A DNA stretch of 64,000 bases. Origin: Streptomyces sp. CB02400. Its GTDB lineage: Bacteria > Actinomycetota > Actinomycetes > Streptomycetales > Streptomycetaceae. Below are positions 1 through 7,859 of the stretch, one piece after another (position 1 is the stretch's first letter; every line of letters starts with the position of its first letter). Where the stretch lies: contig NZ_LIWB01000009.1 of the NCBI RefSeq assembly GCF_001905725.1, positions 62,001 to 126,000 of the forward strand. The letters run 5' to 3'. Below the pieces are notes generated by a model. The model had not been told where the DNA came from and did no database searches. It saw nothing but the letters and a program-made list of their open reading frames with translations. A program made the position numbers and the translations under genes.

Positions 1-1232
1 GTGATCCGGCGGGTTCGGCGGCGCAGGTTCCGTACGTCCGGGACGCACAGCACCGCCGCCGTGACGACCACGACCAGCGCCGCGCACCCCCACAGCGCCT
101 CCGGGCGGCCGAACGCCGTCTCCGCCGGGCCCGCCAGGGCCATCGCCGTCGGCACCAGCGCGACCGAGCCGAACCAGTCGTACGCCGAGACCCGGGACAG
201 CTTCTCCTCCGGTATCTCCTGGTGCAGCGCGGTCATCCAGGAGACGCCGAACACCTCCAGCGACGCGCCGGTCACGAACATCACCGCGCACAGCACGGCG
301 ACCGGCGCCGGCACGGCGAGCGCGGCGGACGGCAGGGCCAGCGGGAACACACACAGGGTGCCGACGAACAGCAGACGGCGCGGCTGCCAGCGGGTCATCA
401 GCAGCGCGCCCACCACCGTGCCCCCGCCGAAGAACGCCAGAGCCACGCCCCACGGACCGGCGCCGCCCAGATGGTCCCGGGCGACGAGCGGCCCGTAGAC
501 CGCGTCGGCCGCGCCGACGACCGCGTTGGCGACGGAGAACTGGACGACGATGCCCCACAGCCAGGGCCGGCCGGTGAACTCCCGCCAGCCCTCCTTCAGA
601 TCGGCGAGCATGCCGCCGCCGGGGGCGCGCGGTGGTATGTGCTTCACATCGAGGAACGCCCGCAGCGCCGCCGCGACCGCGAAGGCCGCCGCGTCCGCCG
701 CCAGCACCCGACCGGGCCCGATCGCAGCGACCATGGCGCCGCCCAGCGCGGCCCCGCCGAGCGTCGCTCCGTGCATCGCCATCCGGAACACCGCGAACGC
801 CCGGCCGGCCTGTTCGCCCTCGACCGAGGACAGCAGCATGCCCTCGGCGGCCGGGTTGAAGAACGCCTGACCGGTACCGCCGAGCGCGCTGAGCAGCATC
901 ATCTGCCACAGCTGCGCCTCGCCCGCCAGGACCAGTGCCGCGAACGCGGCCTGCGAGACACAGTTCAGGGCGTTGGCCGCGACCATCACCCGGTGCCGCG
1001 GCAGCCGGTCCGCGACGGCACCGCCGATCAGCAGGAACAGCACCAGCGGCAGGGTGCGGGCGGCGGCCACCAGGCCCACGTCGCCGCCGTCGCCGCCCGT
1101 GCCCAGCACGGCGAACGCGGCGGCGATCAGCGCGCCGTGACTGCCCAGGTTGGTCACCACGGCGGCGGCGGTCAGCAGGGAGTAGTTGCGGCCGGCCCAG
1201 GCGGGCCGGCGGCGGGAGACGGTGGTCGGCAC
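1..1232 (-). CDS. MFS transporter (3' end beyond window)
   Basis: Integral membrane protein of the major facilitator superfamily, probably a small-molecule exporter of the plasma membrane; substrate unknown. The frame is open from a GTG at 1232 to the window edge (410 codons visible). The translation shows alternating hydrophobic helices (for example LLTAAAVVTNLGSHGALIAA near the N-terminus) and a family-type loop GGAVADRLPRHRVMVAAN at about residues 65-82, the basic A-like motif after TM2. A run like FFNPAAEGMLL at about 125-135 is common in MFS proteins of the enterobactin-exporter/MFS_3 type. The start was chosen because a promoter with a -10 six bases upstream fits a leaderless GTG start and no ribosome binding site precedes it. 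The family is secure; substrate is not. Confidence 0.85.
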   Translation of the reverse strand, partial: MPTTVSRRRPAWAGRNYSLLTAAAVVTNLGSHGALIAAAFAVLGTGGDGGDVGLVAAARTLPLVLFLLIGGAVADRLPRHRVMVAANALNCVSQAAFAALVLAGEAQLWQMMLLSALGGTGQAFFNPAAEGMLLSSVEGEQAGRAFAVFRMAMHGATLGGAALGGAMVAAIGPGRVLAADAAAFAVAAALRAFLDVKHIPPRAPGGGMLADLKEGWREFTGRPWLWGIVVQFSVANAVVGAADAVYGPLVARDHLGGAGPWGVALAFFGGGTVVGALLMTRWQPRRLLFVGTLCVFPLALPSAALAVPAPVAVLCAVMFVTGASLEVFGVSWMTALHQEIPEEKLSRVSAYDWFGSVALVPTAMALAGPAETAFGRPEALWGCAALVVVVTAAVLCVPDVRNLRRRTRRI

Positions 1233-1238
1233 CCCGTG

Positions 1239-1268
1239 ACTATCGCCGGGCCGGGGCCGACTTGCCAA
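1239..1268 (-). promoter_or_regulatory. Probable promoter of the MFS gene, leaderless type
   Basis: On the minus strand TTGGCA (1263-1268) is followed after 18 bases by GATAGT (1239-1244), which ends six bases before the GTG at 1232. This spacing predicts transcription starting at the start codon. Inference from sequence only. Confidence 0.5.
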
Positions 1269-1290
1269 ATAGGCCGCCGCCCCCGACCTG

Positions 1291-2304
1291 CTACGACCCC
1301 TGCGGACCGTCCTCCGTCAGGCGCACCGTGCTGAGGATCTTCTGCACGGTCGCGTCCGGGATCTCGTCCTTGACGCCCTTGGCGCCGTACAGGTTCCAGG
1401 TGACGAAGTCCCCGGCGCCGTTCTTGAAGGCGAACGTGATCGCCTTGCCGTCGCTGTCGCACTTGCCGTTCTGCGGCGTGTTCTCCGAGTGCGCGGTGAT
1501 CACGCTGCCCTTGATGCCGGACGCCGTGGTGTACGCCTTCGGCTTCCCGTACTTGATGCTCTTCTTGTCGGGCTGCGTGTACCCGCCGTAGATCCACCAC
1601 GGCACCCGGGTCTCGGCGGCCATGTCCGTGTCCTTGGCGCCGTTCTCGCCTCGGGTACCGGCGGTGGCGAGGGAGGTGCTCTCCTCGCGGCCGTCCTTGT
1701 TCTCGTCGCTCGTGCACCACTCGGACTTCAGGTACGCGGGGGCGGTGACGGTGGTGCGGCCCATCTCACCGTCCTTCTCCTCCCACTCGAAGCCCACGCT
1801 GGTGCCGGGTGTCTCGATCTCCCAGTCGGCGGGGACGTCGAACTTGGTGCCGAAGCGCGTGTTGACGACGACCTGCCAGCCCGGAACGGTCGCCTTCTCC
1901 CCCTCGCCGCCGCGCGGGTTGTCGTCCGAGGCGGAGGCGCTCGGTTCGGCGGAGGTGTCCTTGGTCGCCGTCGCGGTCGGCTTGGCGTCCTTCTTGCCGT
2001 CGGCCTCGTCGTCCTTGTCGCCGCCGAGCACCAGGAACCCGGTGACACCGGCGGCCACCACCACGGCCGTCGCCGCCACGATCGCCACCAGCTTCGTCCG
2101 GTTCCCGCCGCCCCCGCCCTGCGGTGGCTGCGGCCCGCCCGCCAGGGTCTGCGCCCCCCAGCCGGGCTGCGGCTGGTACGGGTTCGGCTGCTGGTAGCCG
2201 GGCTGCTGCTGGTACGGATTCGGCTGTTGGTACCCCGGCTGCTGGTACGGGTTGTTCGACTGCGGGTTCTGCTCGCCCCCGGGCGGCTGCTGTCCTGGCC
2301 ACAT
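1291..2304 (-). CDS. Hypothetical membrane-anchored protein with Pro/Gln-rich N-terminus
   Basis: Unrecognised function. 337 residues. The first ~60 residues are a cytoplasmic low-complexity tail with near-repeats of the type QQPGYQQPNPYQ, a layout typical of many actinobacterial membrane proteins. One hydrophobic segment follows at about 71-95 (LVAIVAATAVVVAAGVTGFL), then a D/K/S/T-rich linker, and a ~180-residue extracytoplasmic domain with conserved-looking Trp and Gly but no motif I can name. The start at 2304 (MWPGQQPP) is preferred over an in-frame ATG at 2388, because homolog-like composition starts there. It is convergent with nothing and reads toward the MFS gene. Probably exported domain tethered to the membrane; role unknown. 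Confidence 0.75.
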   Translation of the reverse strand: MWPGQQPPGGEQNPQSNNPYQQPGYQQPNPYQQQPGYQQPNPYQPQPGWGAQTLAGGPQPPQGGGGGNRTKLVAIVAATAVVVAAGVTGFLVLGGDKDDEADGKKDAKPTATATKDTSAEPSASASDDNPRGGEGEKATVPGWQVVVNTRFGTKFDVPADWEIETPGTSVGFEWEEKDGEMGRTTVTAPAYLKSEWCTSDENKDGREESTSLATAGTRGENGAKDTDMAAETRVPWWIYGGYTQPDKKSIKYGKPKAYTTASGIKGSVITAHSENTPQNGKCDSDGKAITFAFKNGAGDFVTWNLYGAKGVKDEIPDATVQKILSTVRLTEDGPQGS

Positions 2305-2423
2305 GGGCAGCAACCCTAGCCGTGCCAGGGACACGATTGGGTCACCGCCCTTTGACGGGGACGTAGCAAACCGGATGCCGCGCGGCATGGCGAGTTGAGG
2401 CTACTCGCGGGTAACCTGCGCTC

Positions 2424-2876
2424 ATGAGCGCAGACCAGATGTCCATCGGCGAGATGCTCGCCGCCACGGTGCCCATGGCCCGGACCCTCAACCTCCAGTT
2501 CCTGGAGACCACGTCCGAGCGGGCCGTGGTGGCCCTGCCGGACCAGGCCGACTACCACAACCACGTGGGCGGGCCGCACGCCGGCGCGATGTTCACCCTC
2601 GGTGAGTCGGCGAGCGGCGCGATCGTGCTCGCCGCGTTCGGGGACCAGCTCGCGCGGGCCGTGCCGCTGGCCGTCAGCGCCGAGATCGCCTACAAGAAGC
2701 TGGCGATGGGCCCGGTCACCGCCACCGCGACCCTCGGCCGCCCGGCCGCCGAGGTCGTCGCCGAACTCGACGAGGGCGTGCGCCCCGAGTTCCCGGTCTC
2801 GATCGCCATCCGCCGCGAGGACGGCGCCGTCACCGGCGAGATGACCGTCGTCTGGACCCTGCGCCCCAACGGCTGA
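2424..2876 (+). CDS. DUF4442/PaaI-like hotdog thioesterase
   Basis: 150-residue single-domain protein of the hotdog fold, DUF4442/PaaI-like group, expected to hydrolyse acyl-CoA thioesters in the cytoplasm; substrate unknown. The segment YHNHVGGPHAGAMFTLGE (about residues 47-64) is the family hallmark, equivalent to the HGG loop and the following helix with its acidic residue. A -10 sequence TAACCT (2412-2417) lies six bases before the ATG and no Shine-Dalgarno sequence is visible, so the mRNA is probably leaderless. The gene is divergent from the membrane protein at 1291-2304. Confidence 0.85.
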   Translation: MSADQMSIGEMLAATVPMARTLNLQFLETTSERAVVALPDQADYHNHVGGPHAGAMFTLGESASGAIVLAAFGDQLARAVPLAVSAEIAYKKLAMGPVTATATLGRPAAEVVAELDEGVRPEFPVSIAIRREDGAVTGEMTVVWTLRPNG

Positions 2877-2962
2877 CCGGCGGCAGACCGGAGGGGCCCG
2901 GTAGGCTTCCCGTTCGTGCGCCGGGACCCGGCGCACGAACGGCGGACCGGGAGGACAGGGCG

Positions 2963-3595
2963 TTGCACGTGCAGGAGTGGCTCGAGACCGTACCCGCGGT
3001 CGCCGTGTACGCCCTGGTGGGACTGGTCATCGGGCTGGAGAGCCTGGGCATCCCGCTGCCGGGCGAGATCATCCTGGTCTCCTCCGCGCTGCTCGCCTCC
3101 CAGCACGGCGACATCGACCCGGTGGTCCTCGGCGCCTGCGCCACCGCCGGCGCGATCGTCGGCGACTCGATCGGCTACGCCATCGGCCGCAAGGGCGGAC
3201 GGCCGCTGCTGGCCTGGCTGGGCGCCAAGTTCCCCCGCCACTTCAGCGAGGGACACATCGCGACCGCCGAGCGCTCCTTCAAGAAGTGGGGCATGTGGGC
3301 CGTCTTCTTCGGCCGCTTCGTGGCCCTGCTGCGCATCTTCGCCGGCCCGCTCGCGGGCGTGCTGCGGATGCCGTACTGGAAGTTCCTGATCGCCAACGTC
3401 CTGGGCGGCATCGTCTGGGCGGGCGGCACCACCGCCGTCATCTACTACGTGGGCATCGTCGCCGAGTCCTGGCTGAAGCGCTTCTCCTGGCTGGGCCTGG
3501 TACTGGCGGTGCTGATCGGCGCGACATCGATGCTGGTCCTGAAGCGCAAGGCGAGGAAGGCGACAACCCCCGAGCCTGCCATCGCCGCCGACTAG
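2963..3595 (+). CDS. DedA family membrane protein
   Basis: 210-residue DedA/SNARE-associated family protein, a polytopic membrane protein of the group now linked to lipid transport across membranes. Typical elements: ESLGIPLPGEIIL (about 26-38), GDSIGYAIGRKGG (about 70-82), and the FFGRFVALLRIFAGPLAGV motif (about 113-131) with the conserved F-x-GR-x3-R/P-G pattern. The TTG at 2963 is preferred because GGAGG lies eight bases upstream, while the next GTG (2969) is too distant. The C-terminus is lysine/arginine-rich and cytoplasmic. It ends just before a hairpin terminator. Confidence 0.9.
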   Translation: MHVQEWLETVPAVAVYALVGLVIGLESLGIPLPGEIILVSSALLASQHGDIDPVVLGACATAGAIVGDSIGYAIGRKGGRPLLAWLGAKFPRHFSEGHIATAERSFKKWGMWAVFFGRFVALLRIFAGPLAGVLRMPYWKFLIANVLGGIVWAGGTTAVIYYVGIVAESWLKRFSWLGLVLAVLIGATSMLVLKRKARKATTPEPAIAAD

Positions 3596-3597
3596 AA

Positions 3598-3614
3598 GCG
3601 CCCCGAAGGGGCGC
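3598..3614. terminator. Hairpin of a dispersed Streptomyces intergenic repeat
   Basis: GCGCCCC-gaa-GGGGCGC is a 7-bp perfect stem with a 3-base loop directly after the DedA stop codon. The flanking sequence (GGGGCTGTGTCGATC..., CCGCCGCGCGGGCGCGA to about 3655) is a widely scattered Streptomyces intergenic element as I remember it. Sits between convergent genes, so it can serve both. Confidence 0.7.
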
Positions 3615-3688
3615 GGGGCTGTGTCGATCTGCGGCTCCGCCGCGCGGGCGCGAGAAACCACAGTCAACCCGCAGTCCGCCGACAACCC

Positions 3689-4219
3689 TTACGCCCCGTG
3701 CTCTTCCCGATGTGCCTCCGCCAGCGCCGCGTACATCGTCCCGTTGAGCGTGAGTCCCTCACGCTCCTCCGCGCTGAGCTCCCGCCGAACCTTCGCCGGC
3801 ACCCCCGCCACCAACGACCCCGGCGGCACCCGCATCCCCTGCGGCACCAACGCCTGCGCGGCGACAAGAGACCCCGCGCCGATCACGGCGCCGTTCAGCA
3901 CGGTCGCCCCCATCCCGATCAGACAGTCGTCCTCGACAGTCGCCCCGTGCACCACGGCGTTGTGCCCGATGGAAACCCGCTCGCCCACGCTGACCGGAAA
4001 CCCCGGATCGGCGTGCAACGTGCAGTTGTCCTGCACATTGCTGTTCGCCCCGACGGAGATCCGCTCCACGTCACCGCGCAGCACCGCCCCGTACCAGACG
4101 CTCGCCCCCGCGTGCAGCGTCACGTCCCCGATCACCGAGGCCGTGGGTGCCACGAAGGCGTCCCCGTCCACCTTCGGCTCCTTGCCTCCGATACCCGTGA
4201 TCAGCGCGCGGTGCGTCAT
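3689..4219 (-). CDS. Gamma-class carbonic anhydrase-like hexapeptide protein
   Basis: 176-residue left-handed beta-helix protein of the gamma carbonic anhydrase/YrdA/PaaY family. The N-terminal two thirds are imperfect hexapeptide repeats (for example SVIGDVTLHAGASVWYGAV). The three zinc-ligand histidine positions of the family appear to be kept: H in NCTLHAD, and H plus H in IGHNAVVHG. Many members of this family show no measured carbonic anhydrase activity, so the reaction is uncertain. The ATG at 4219 has GGAGGAGAGGG just upstream, which decides it over an in-frame ATG at 4267. Convergent with dedA. Confidence 0.85.
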   Translation of the reverse strand: MTHRALITGIGGKEPKVDGDAFVAPTASVIGDVTLHAGASVWYGAVLRGDVERISVGANSNVQDNCTLHADPGFPVSVGERVSIGHNAVVHGATVEDDCLIGMGATVLNGAVIGAGSLVAAQALVPQGMRVPPGSLVAGVPAKVRRELSAEEREGLTLNGTMYAALAEAHREEHGA

Positions 4220-4334
4220 CGCCCTCTCCTCCACACGACGTCGTAGACACCACGCACCGTACGCCAACCCGGTGGGGTGAAGATCACAGGGTCACCGGCC
4301 CGTCGGCGAGCCGCCCGCCGACTACGGTGAGCGG

Positions 4335-5132
4335 GTGCCGAAGCGCAAGAACACGTTCTCGTCCTGGCCGCGCCGCCTCGCTCAGCGCGCGGTCCACGCG
4401 GGCTGGGCCTGGGCGCAGCGCACGGGCTCGGTGACCGCCGAGCACCCCGGCCGCTTCCGCTTCGGGGCGATGGGAACAGGTACCAGGCTCGCCTTCCCGC
4501 TCGGCACGGTCTTCGGCGAGCCCTGGATCCGGATCGGCGCGCACTGCATCGTCGGCGAGCAGGTCACCCTCACCGCAGGTCTGATGCCCGGTCTCGACCT
4601 CGGCCCCGAGCCGATCCTGCGCATCGGCGACGGGGTCGTGCTGGGCCGCGGCAGCCATGTCATCGCCGACACGACGGTCACCATCGGCAGCGACTGCTAC
4701 TTCGGGCCGTACGTCTACGTCACCTCCACCAATCACTCCTACGACGATCCGCACGAGCCCATCGGCAAGCAGTGGCCGCGGATGGAGCCGGTGGAGATCG
4801 GCCCCGGCTGCTGGGTCGGCACCGGCGCGGTGATCCTGCCGGGGGCGCGCATCGGGCGGAACGTGGTGGTGGCCGCGGGCGCGGTGGTCCGGGGCACGGT
4901 GCCCGACCACGCGGTGGTCGCGGGCGCCCCCGCCCGTGTCGTACGCCGCTGGACCCCCGCCGACGGCTGGCAGCCGCCGCTGCGCACCCCGGCGCCCGTA
5001 CCGATCCCGGAGGGCATCACCCCGGAGCAGTTGCGGGCGCTCTCGGAGCTGGACGAGGAGGGCGTCGCGCGGCTCGCGGAGCTGGACGAGGAGGGCGTGG
5101 TCCGGCTCGCCGAGCTGGAGCCCGAGGGCTGA
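4335..5132 (+). CDS. Left-handed beta-helix acyltransferase
   Basis: 265 residues. An N-terminal basic region is followed by hexapeptide-repeat LbH acyltransferase sequence (about 45-215), ending in the family motif DHAVVAGAPARVVR. STNHSYDDP resembles the xNHxxxxP active-site loop of the maltose/galactoside acetyltransferase group, with H as catalytic base, so O-acetyl transfer from acetyl-CoA to a sugar-like acceptor is likely. The acceptor is unknown. The C-terminal ~30 residues are an acidic repeat (ELDEEGVxRLA twice). GTG at 4335 follows TACGGT by six bases, suggesting a leaderless message. Divergent from the carbonic anhydrase-like gene, so two LbH proteins stand back to back. Confidence 0.85.
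   Translation: MPKRKNTFSSWPRRLAQRAVHAGWAWAQRTGSVTAEHPGRFRFGAMGTGTRLAFPLGTVFGEPWIRIGAHCIVGEQVTLTAGLMPGLDLGPEPILRIGDGVVLGRGSHVIADTTVTIGSDCYFGPYVYVTSTNHSYDDPHEPIGKQWPRMEPVEIGPGCWVGTGAVILPGARIGRNVVVAAGAVVRGTVPDHAVVAGAPARVVRRWTPADGWQPPLRTPAPVPIPEGITPEQLRALSELDEEGVARLAELDEEGVVRLAELEPEG
5046..5128 (+). repeat. 33-bp in-frame tandem repeat, about 2.5 copies
   Basis: Units start at 5046, 5079 and 5112, each 33 bases (11 codons), encoding ELDEEGVARLA, ELDEEGVVRLA and ELEPEG. The period preserves frame in the acyltransferase C-terminus. Confidence 0.85.
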
Positions 5133-5240
5133 GCGGCCGATTCCAGTCGCAGTACAGTGCGGTGGACGATCGGGTTCACCCCATGGGAGCCGGACGCATG
5201 GAACTCTGTCGCCCATGATGCCGGACGAATTGGACGGAAC

Positions 5241-5813
5241 GTGTCGGACCTCGACCTGCTGACCCAGTCCCTGGCGCGCAACGTCAGACGCTGGCGCACC
5301 GAGCGCGGCTTCACCCTGGACACGCTCGCCGCGCGGGCCGGTGTCAGCCGCGGCATGCTCATCCAGATCGAACAGGCCCGCACCAACCCGAGCATCGGCA
5401 CGGTCGTCAAGATCGGCGACGCGCTCGGCGTCAGCGTCCCCACCCTGCTCGACTACGAGCGGGGCCCGAAGGTCCGGATCGTCCCCGCCGACCAGACCGT
5501 GCGGCTGTGGTACACCGAGGGCGGCAGCTACAGCCGGCTGCTCGCCGGCACCGAGGCGCCCGGCCCGCTGGAGATGTGGGACTGGCGGCTCATGCCGGGC
5601 GAGAGCAGCGACTCCGACCCGCACCCCGCCGGCACGGTCGAACTCGTCCACGTCACGTCCGGGGAACTGACCCTCACCGTCGACGGAGCGGAGCACCGGG
5701 TGCCGGCCGGCGCCAGTGCCTCCTTCGAGGCCAACACGCCGCACACGTACGGCAATCGGGGCGATGCCCCGATGGAGATGATCATGACGGTCTCGGTGCC
5801 GCCCGTGCACTGA
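5241..5813 (+). CDS. XRE-family regulator with C-terminal cupin domain
   Basis: 190-residue DNA-binding regulator of the XRE-cupin type. Residues about 5-62 form a helix-turn-helix (TLDTLAARAGVSRGMLIQIE is the HTH core). Residues about 105-185 form a cupin barrel with SDPHPAGTVELVHVTSGELT and the late NTPHTYGN motif, a likely small-ligand or metal site. Such proteins commonly control a nearby enzyme or transporter gene; here the following YbaK-like gene is 23 bases downstream on the same strand. The GTG at 5241 (preceded by GGACGGAAC) is chosen because upstream in-frame sequence does not resemble the family; an ATG at 5157 exists. Confidence 0.88.
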   Translation: MSDLDLLTQSLARNVRRWRTERGFTLDTLAARAGVSRGMLIQIEQARTNPSIGTVVKIGDALGVSVPTLLDYERGPKVRIVPADQTVRLWYTEGGSYSRLLAGTEAPGPLEMWDWRLMPGESSDSDPHPAGTVELVHVTSGELTLTVDGAEHRVPAGASASFEANTPHTYGNRGDAPMEMIMTVSVPPVH

Positions 5814-5836
5814 GGCACCCCTGTTACGGTGCGGCC

Positions 5837-6394
5837 ATGCGCGCACCCATCGGAGACTTCGACCACGCCACCCCCATCCCCGACTGCCTCGACGAGCTGA
5901 CCGCCCCGGTCGCCGCCGCCGTCCGCGCCTGGAGCGGCAGCGTCCCCGCCGACCAGATCCTCTACGTCGACACCGACCCGCGCTGGGCGGACACCGCCGT
6001 CTTCGTCGAGCACTACGGCCGGGAGCTGCTGGAGCGGTCGGCGAACTGCGTGGTGGTGGCGGGCAAGCGCGGCGGAGAGACCACGCTCGCCGCCTGTGTC
6101 GTCCTGTCCACCACCCGGCTCGACGTCAACGGCGTCGTACGGCGTCACCTCGGCGCCCGCAAGGCGTCCTTCGCCCCGATGGACACGGCCACGGGGGAGA
6201 CCGGCATGGAGTACGGCGGCATCACCCCGGTCGGACTGCCCGGTGACTGGCCGGTGCTGGTGGACGCGGCCGTCGTGGACCTGCCGTACGTGCTCGTCGG
6301 CAGCGGCCGGCGGCGCGGCAAACTGCTGGTGCCGGGCAAGGCGTTCGCGGAGCTGCCCGGAGCGGTCGTACTGGAGGGGCTGGGAGCGGCCTGA
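5837..6394 (+). CDS. YbaK/aminoacyl-tRNA deacylase-like protein
   Basis: 185-residue protein of the YbaK/EbsC/ProX fold that hydrolyses mischarged aminoacyl-tRNAs in trans; substrate tRNA not determined. Recognisable elements are NCVVVAGKRGG (about 66-76), RLDVNGVVRRHLGARKASFAP (the conserved Lys in GARKAS is at about 111), and the GITPVGLPGDWPVLVD loop. TACGGT lies six bases before the ATG and there is no ribosome binding site, so leaderless translation is likely. Its stop codon is three bases from the stop of the convergent CDF gene, with the palindrome TGAGCTCA joining the two. Confidence 0.85.
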   Translation: MRAPIGDFDHATPIPDCLDELTAPVAAAVRAWSGSVPADQILYVDTDPRWADTAVFVEHYGRELLERSANCVVVAGKRGGETTLAACVVLSTTRLDVNGVVRRHLGARKASFAPMDTATGETGMEYGGITPVGLPGDWPVLVDAAVVDLPYVLVGSGRRRGKLLVPGKAFAELPGAVVLEGLGAA

Positions 6395-6396
6395 GC

Positions 6397-7425
6397 TCAC
6401 CGCACCGCGTGGTGGGCGAGCGGCAGGTGCGGGTCCGCCGCGCCGGGCACCGGTTCCGGGTCGGCGTGGACCAGGGCCGCGGTCAGCCGGGGGACGGCGT
6501 GCAGCAGCGCGTGCTCGGCCTCGACGGCGACGCGATGGGCCTCGCGCACCGTCGCCTCGCCGTCCACCACGACCGCCACCTCCGCGCGCAGCCGATGGCC
6601 GATCCAGCGCAGCCGCAGCTCACCCACCCCGCGCACCCCCGGAACCGCCGTCAGGGCCCGCTCGGCCCGGTCCACCAGCGCCGGGTCGACGGCGTCCATC
6701 ACCCGCCGGAACACCTCCCGCGCGGCGTCCCGCAGCACGAACGCGATCGCCGCCGTGATCGCCAGCCCCACCGCCGGGTCCGCGTACCGCCACCCCAGGG
6801 CCGAGCCGCCGGCGCCCAGCAGCACCGCCAGTGAGGTGAACCCGTCCGTACGGGCGTGCAGCCCGTCGGCGACCAGCGCGGCCGAGCCGATGTCACGCCC
6901 GACCCGGATGCGGTACCGGGCCACCCACTCGTTGCCCGCGAACCCGACCAGCGCCGCGACGGCGACCACCGGGACGTGCTCGACCGGGCGCGGGTCCAGC
7001 AGCCGGTCGAACGCCGTCCAGCCGGCGAAGGCCGCGGACGCGGCGATCGTCAGCACGATCACGATGCCCGCCAGGTCCTCCGCGCGCCCGTAGCCGTAGG
7101 TGAAGCGGCGGGTGGCGGCGCGCCGCCCCAGGACGAAGGCGATGCCCAGCGGTACGGCGGTCAGCGCGTCCGCGGCGTTGTGCACCGTGTCGCCGAGCAG
7201 CGCCACCGAGCCCGACACGACCACCACGGCCGCCTGCGCCAGCGCCGTCACGCCCAGCACCGCGAGCGAGACCCACAGGGCGCGCATGCCCCGGGCCGAG
7301 GACTCCAGCGCGGAGTCGAGCCTGTCGGCCGTCTCGTGGGAGTGCGGGGTGAGGAGGTGGGTGAGGCGGTGGAGCGGCGAAGCCCGGTGGTGCTCGTGCC
7401 CATGGCCGTGGTGGCGGTCGCTCAC
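6397..7425 (-). CDS. Cation diffusion facilitator (metal/H+ antiporter)
   Basis: 342-residue CDF exporter of divalent metals (zinc, cobalt, cadmium or similar) from the cytoplasm. The N-terminus is His-rich (DRHHGHGHEHHR). Six hydrophobic helices follow in residues ~50-245. Metal-site signatures are present: GDTVHNAADALT in TM2 and ADGLHARTDGFTS in TM5, each with H-x3-D or the related pattern. A C-terminal cytoplasmic domain (about 250-330) matches the regulatory ferredoxin-like fold. It is divergent from an ArsR regulator 61 bases away, the usual arrangement for metal-inducible efflux. Confidence 0.93.
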   Translation of the reverse strand: MSDRHHGHGHEHHRASPLHRLTHLLTPHSHETADRLDSALESSARGMRALWVSLAVLGVTALAQAAVVVVSGSVALLGDTVHNAADALTAVPLGIAFVLGRRAATRRFTYGYGRAEDLAGIVIVLTIAASAAFAGWTAFDRLLDPRPVEHVPVVAVAALVGFAGNEWVARYRIRVGRDIGSAALVADGLHARTDGFTSLAVLLGAGGSALGWRYADPAVGLAITAAIAFVLRDAAREVFRRVMDAVDPALVDRAERALTAVPGVRGVGELRLRWIGHRLRAEVAVVVDGEATVREAHRVAVEAEHALLHAVPRLTAALVHADPEPVPGAADPHLPLAHHAVR

Positions 7426-7450
7426 GATCGTCCCCTTCCGGTGCGCGAGG

Positions 7451-7500
7451 TGGACGCGGCGGCGCCCACACCGCCATTATGTGCGTATGAGCGCACGCAT
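7451..7500 (+). promoter_or_regulatory. arsR-type promoter with overlapping inverted repeat
   Basis: TGGACG (7451-7456), an 18-base spacer, CATTAT (7475-7480) and then six bases to the ATG at 7487. GTGCG-tatgag-CGCAC (7481-7496) is a perfect inverted repeat lying on the transcription start and first codons, a fitting position for ArsR repression of itself and of the divergent CDF gene. Confidence 0.5.
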
Positions 7501-7846
7501 GCACCCGTCACCTGCGCACGATGAGCACCCGCGCACACCCGGCGAGGAGCACTTCGCGCTCGCGGCGGAGCTGCTCGCCCTGCTCGGCGACCGCACCCGG
7601 CTGACCCTGCTGCACGCCCTGACCGGCGGCGAGGCCGATGTCACCACGCTCACCGAGGCCTGCGGCGCGGCCCGGCCCGCGGTCAGCCAGCACCTGGCGC
7701 GGCTGCGGCTCGCGGGTCTTGTGGACACCCGCAAGGAGGGCCGCCGGGTGATCTACTCCCTGCGCGACGGCCATCTGCGGCGGCTGGTGGACGAGGCGCT
7801 GAACGTGGCCGACCACCGGATCGGCGACCGGCCGCCGCACGACTGA
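7487..7846 (+). CDS. ArsR/SmtB-family metal-sensing repressor
   Basis: 119-residue winged-helix repressor. HTH core: TTLTEACGAARPAVSQHLARLRLAGLV (about 50-76), followed by the wing TRKEGRRVIYSLRDGHLRRLVDEAL. The C-terminus HVADHRIGD... carries DGHLRRLVDEALNVADHR, similar to the alpha5 metal site (D-x-H ... H) of SmtB/CzrA-type sensors, so zinc or a similar metal is the likely ligand. An upstream in-frame ATG exists at 7100 but the promoter and operator at 7451-7500 place the start at 7487. Divergent from the CDF exporter that it probably controls. Confidence 0.9.
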   Translation: MSARMHPSPAHDEHPRTPGEEHFALAAELLALLGDRTRLTLLHALTGGEADVTTLTEACGAARPAVSQHLARLRLAGLVDTRKEGRRVIYSLRDGHLRRLVDEALNVADHRIGDRPPHD

Positions 7847-7859
7847 CGGGGCCGCGGCC

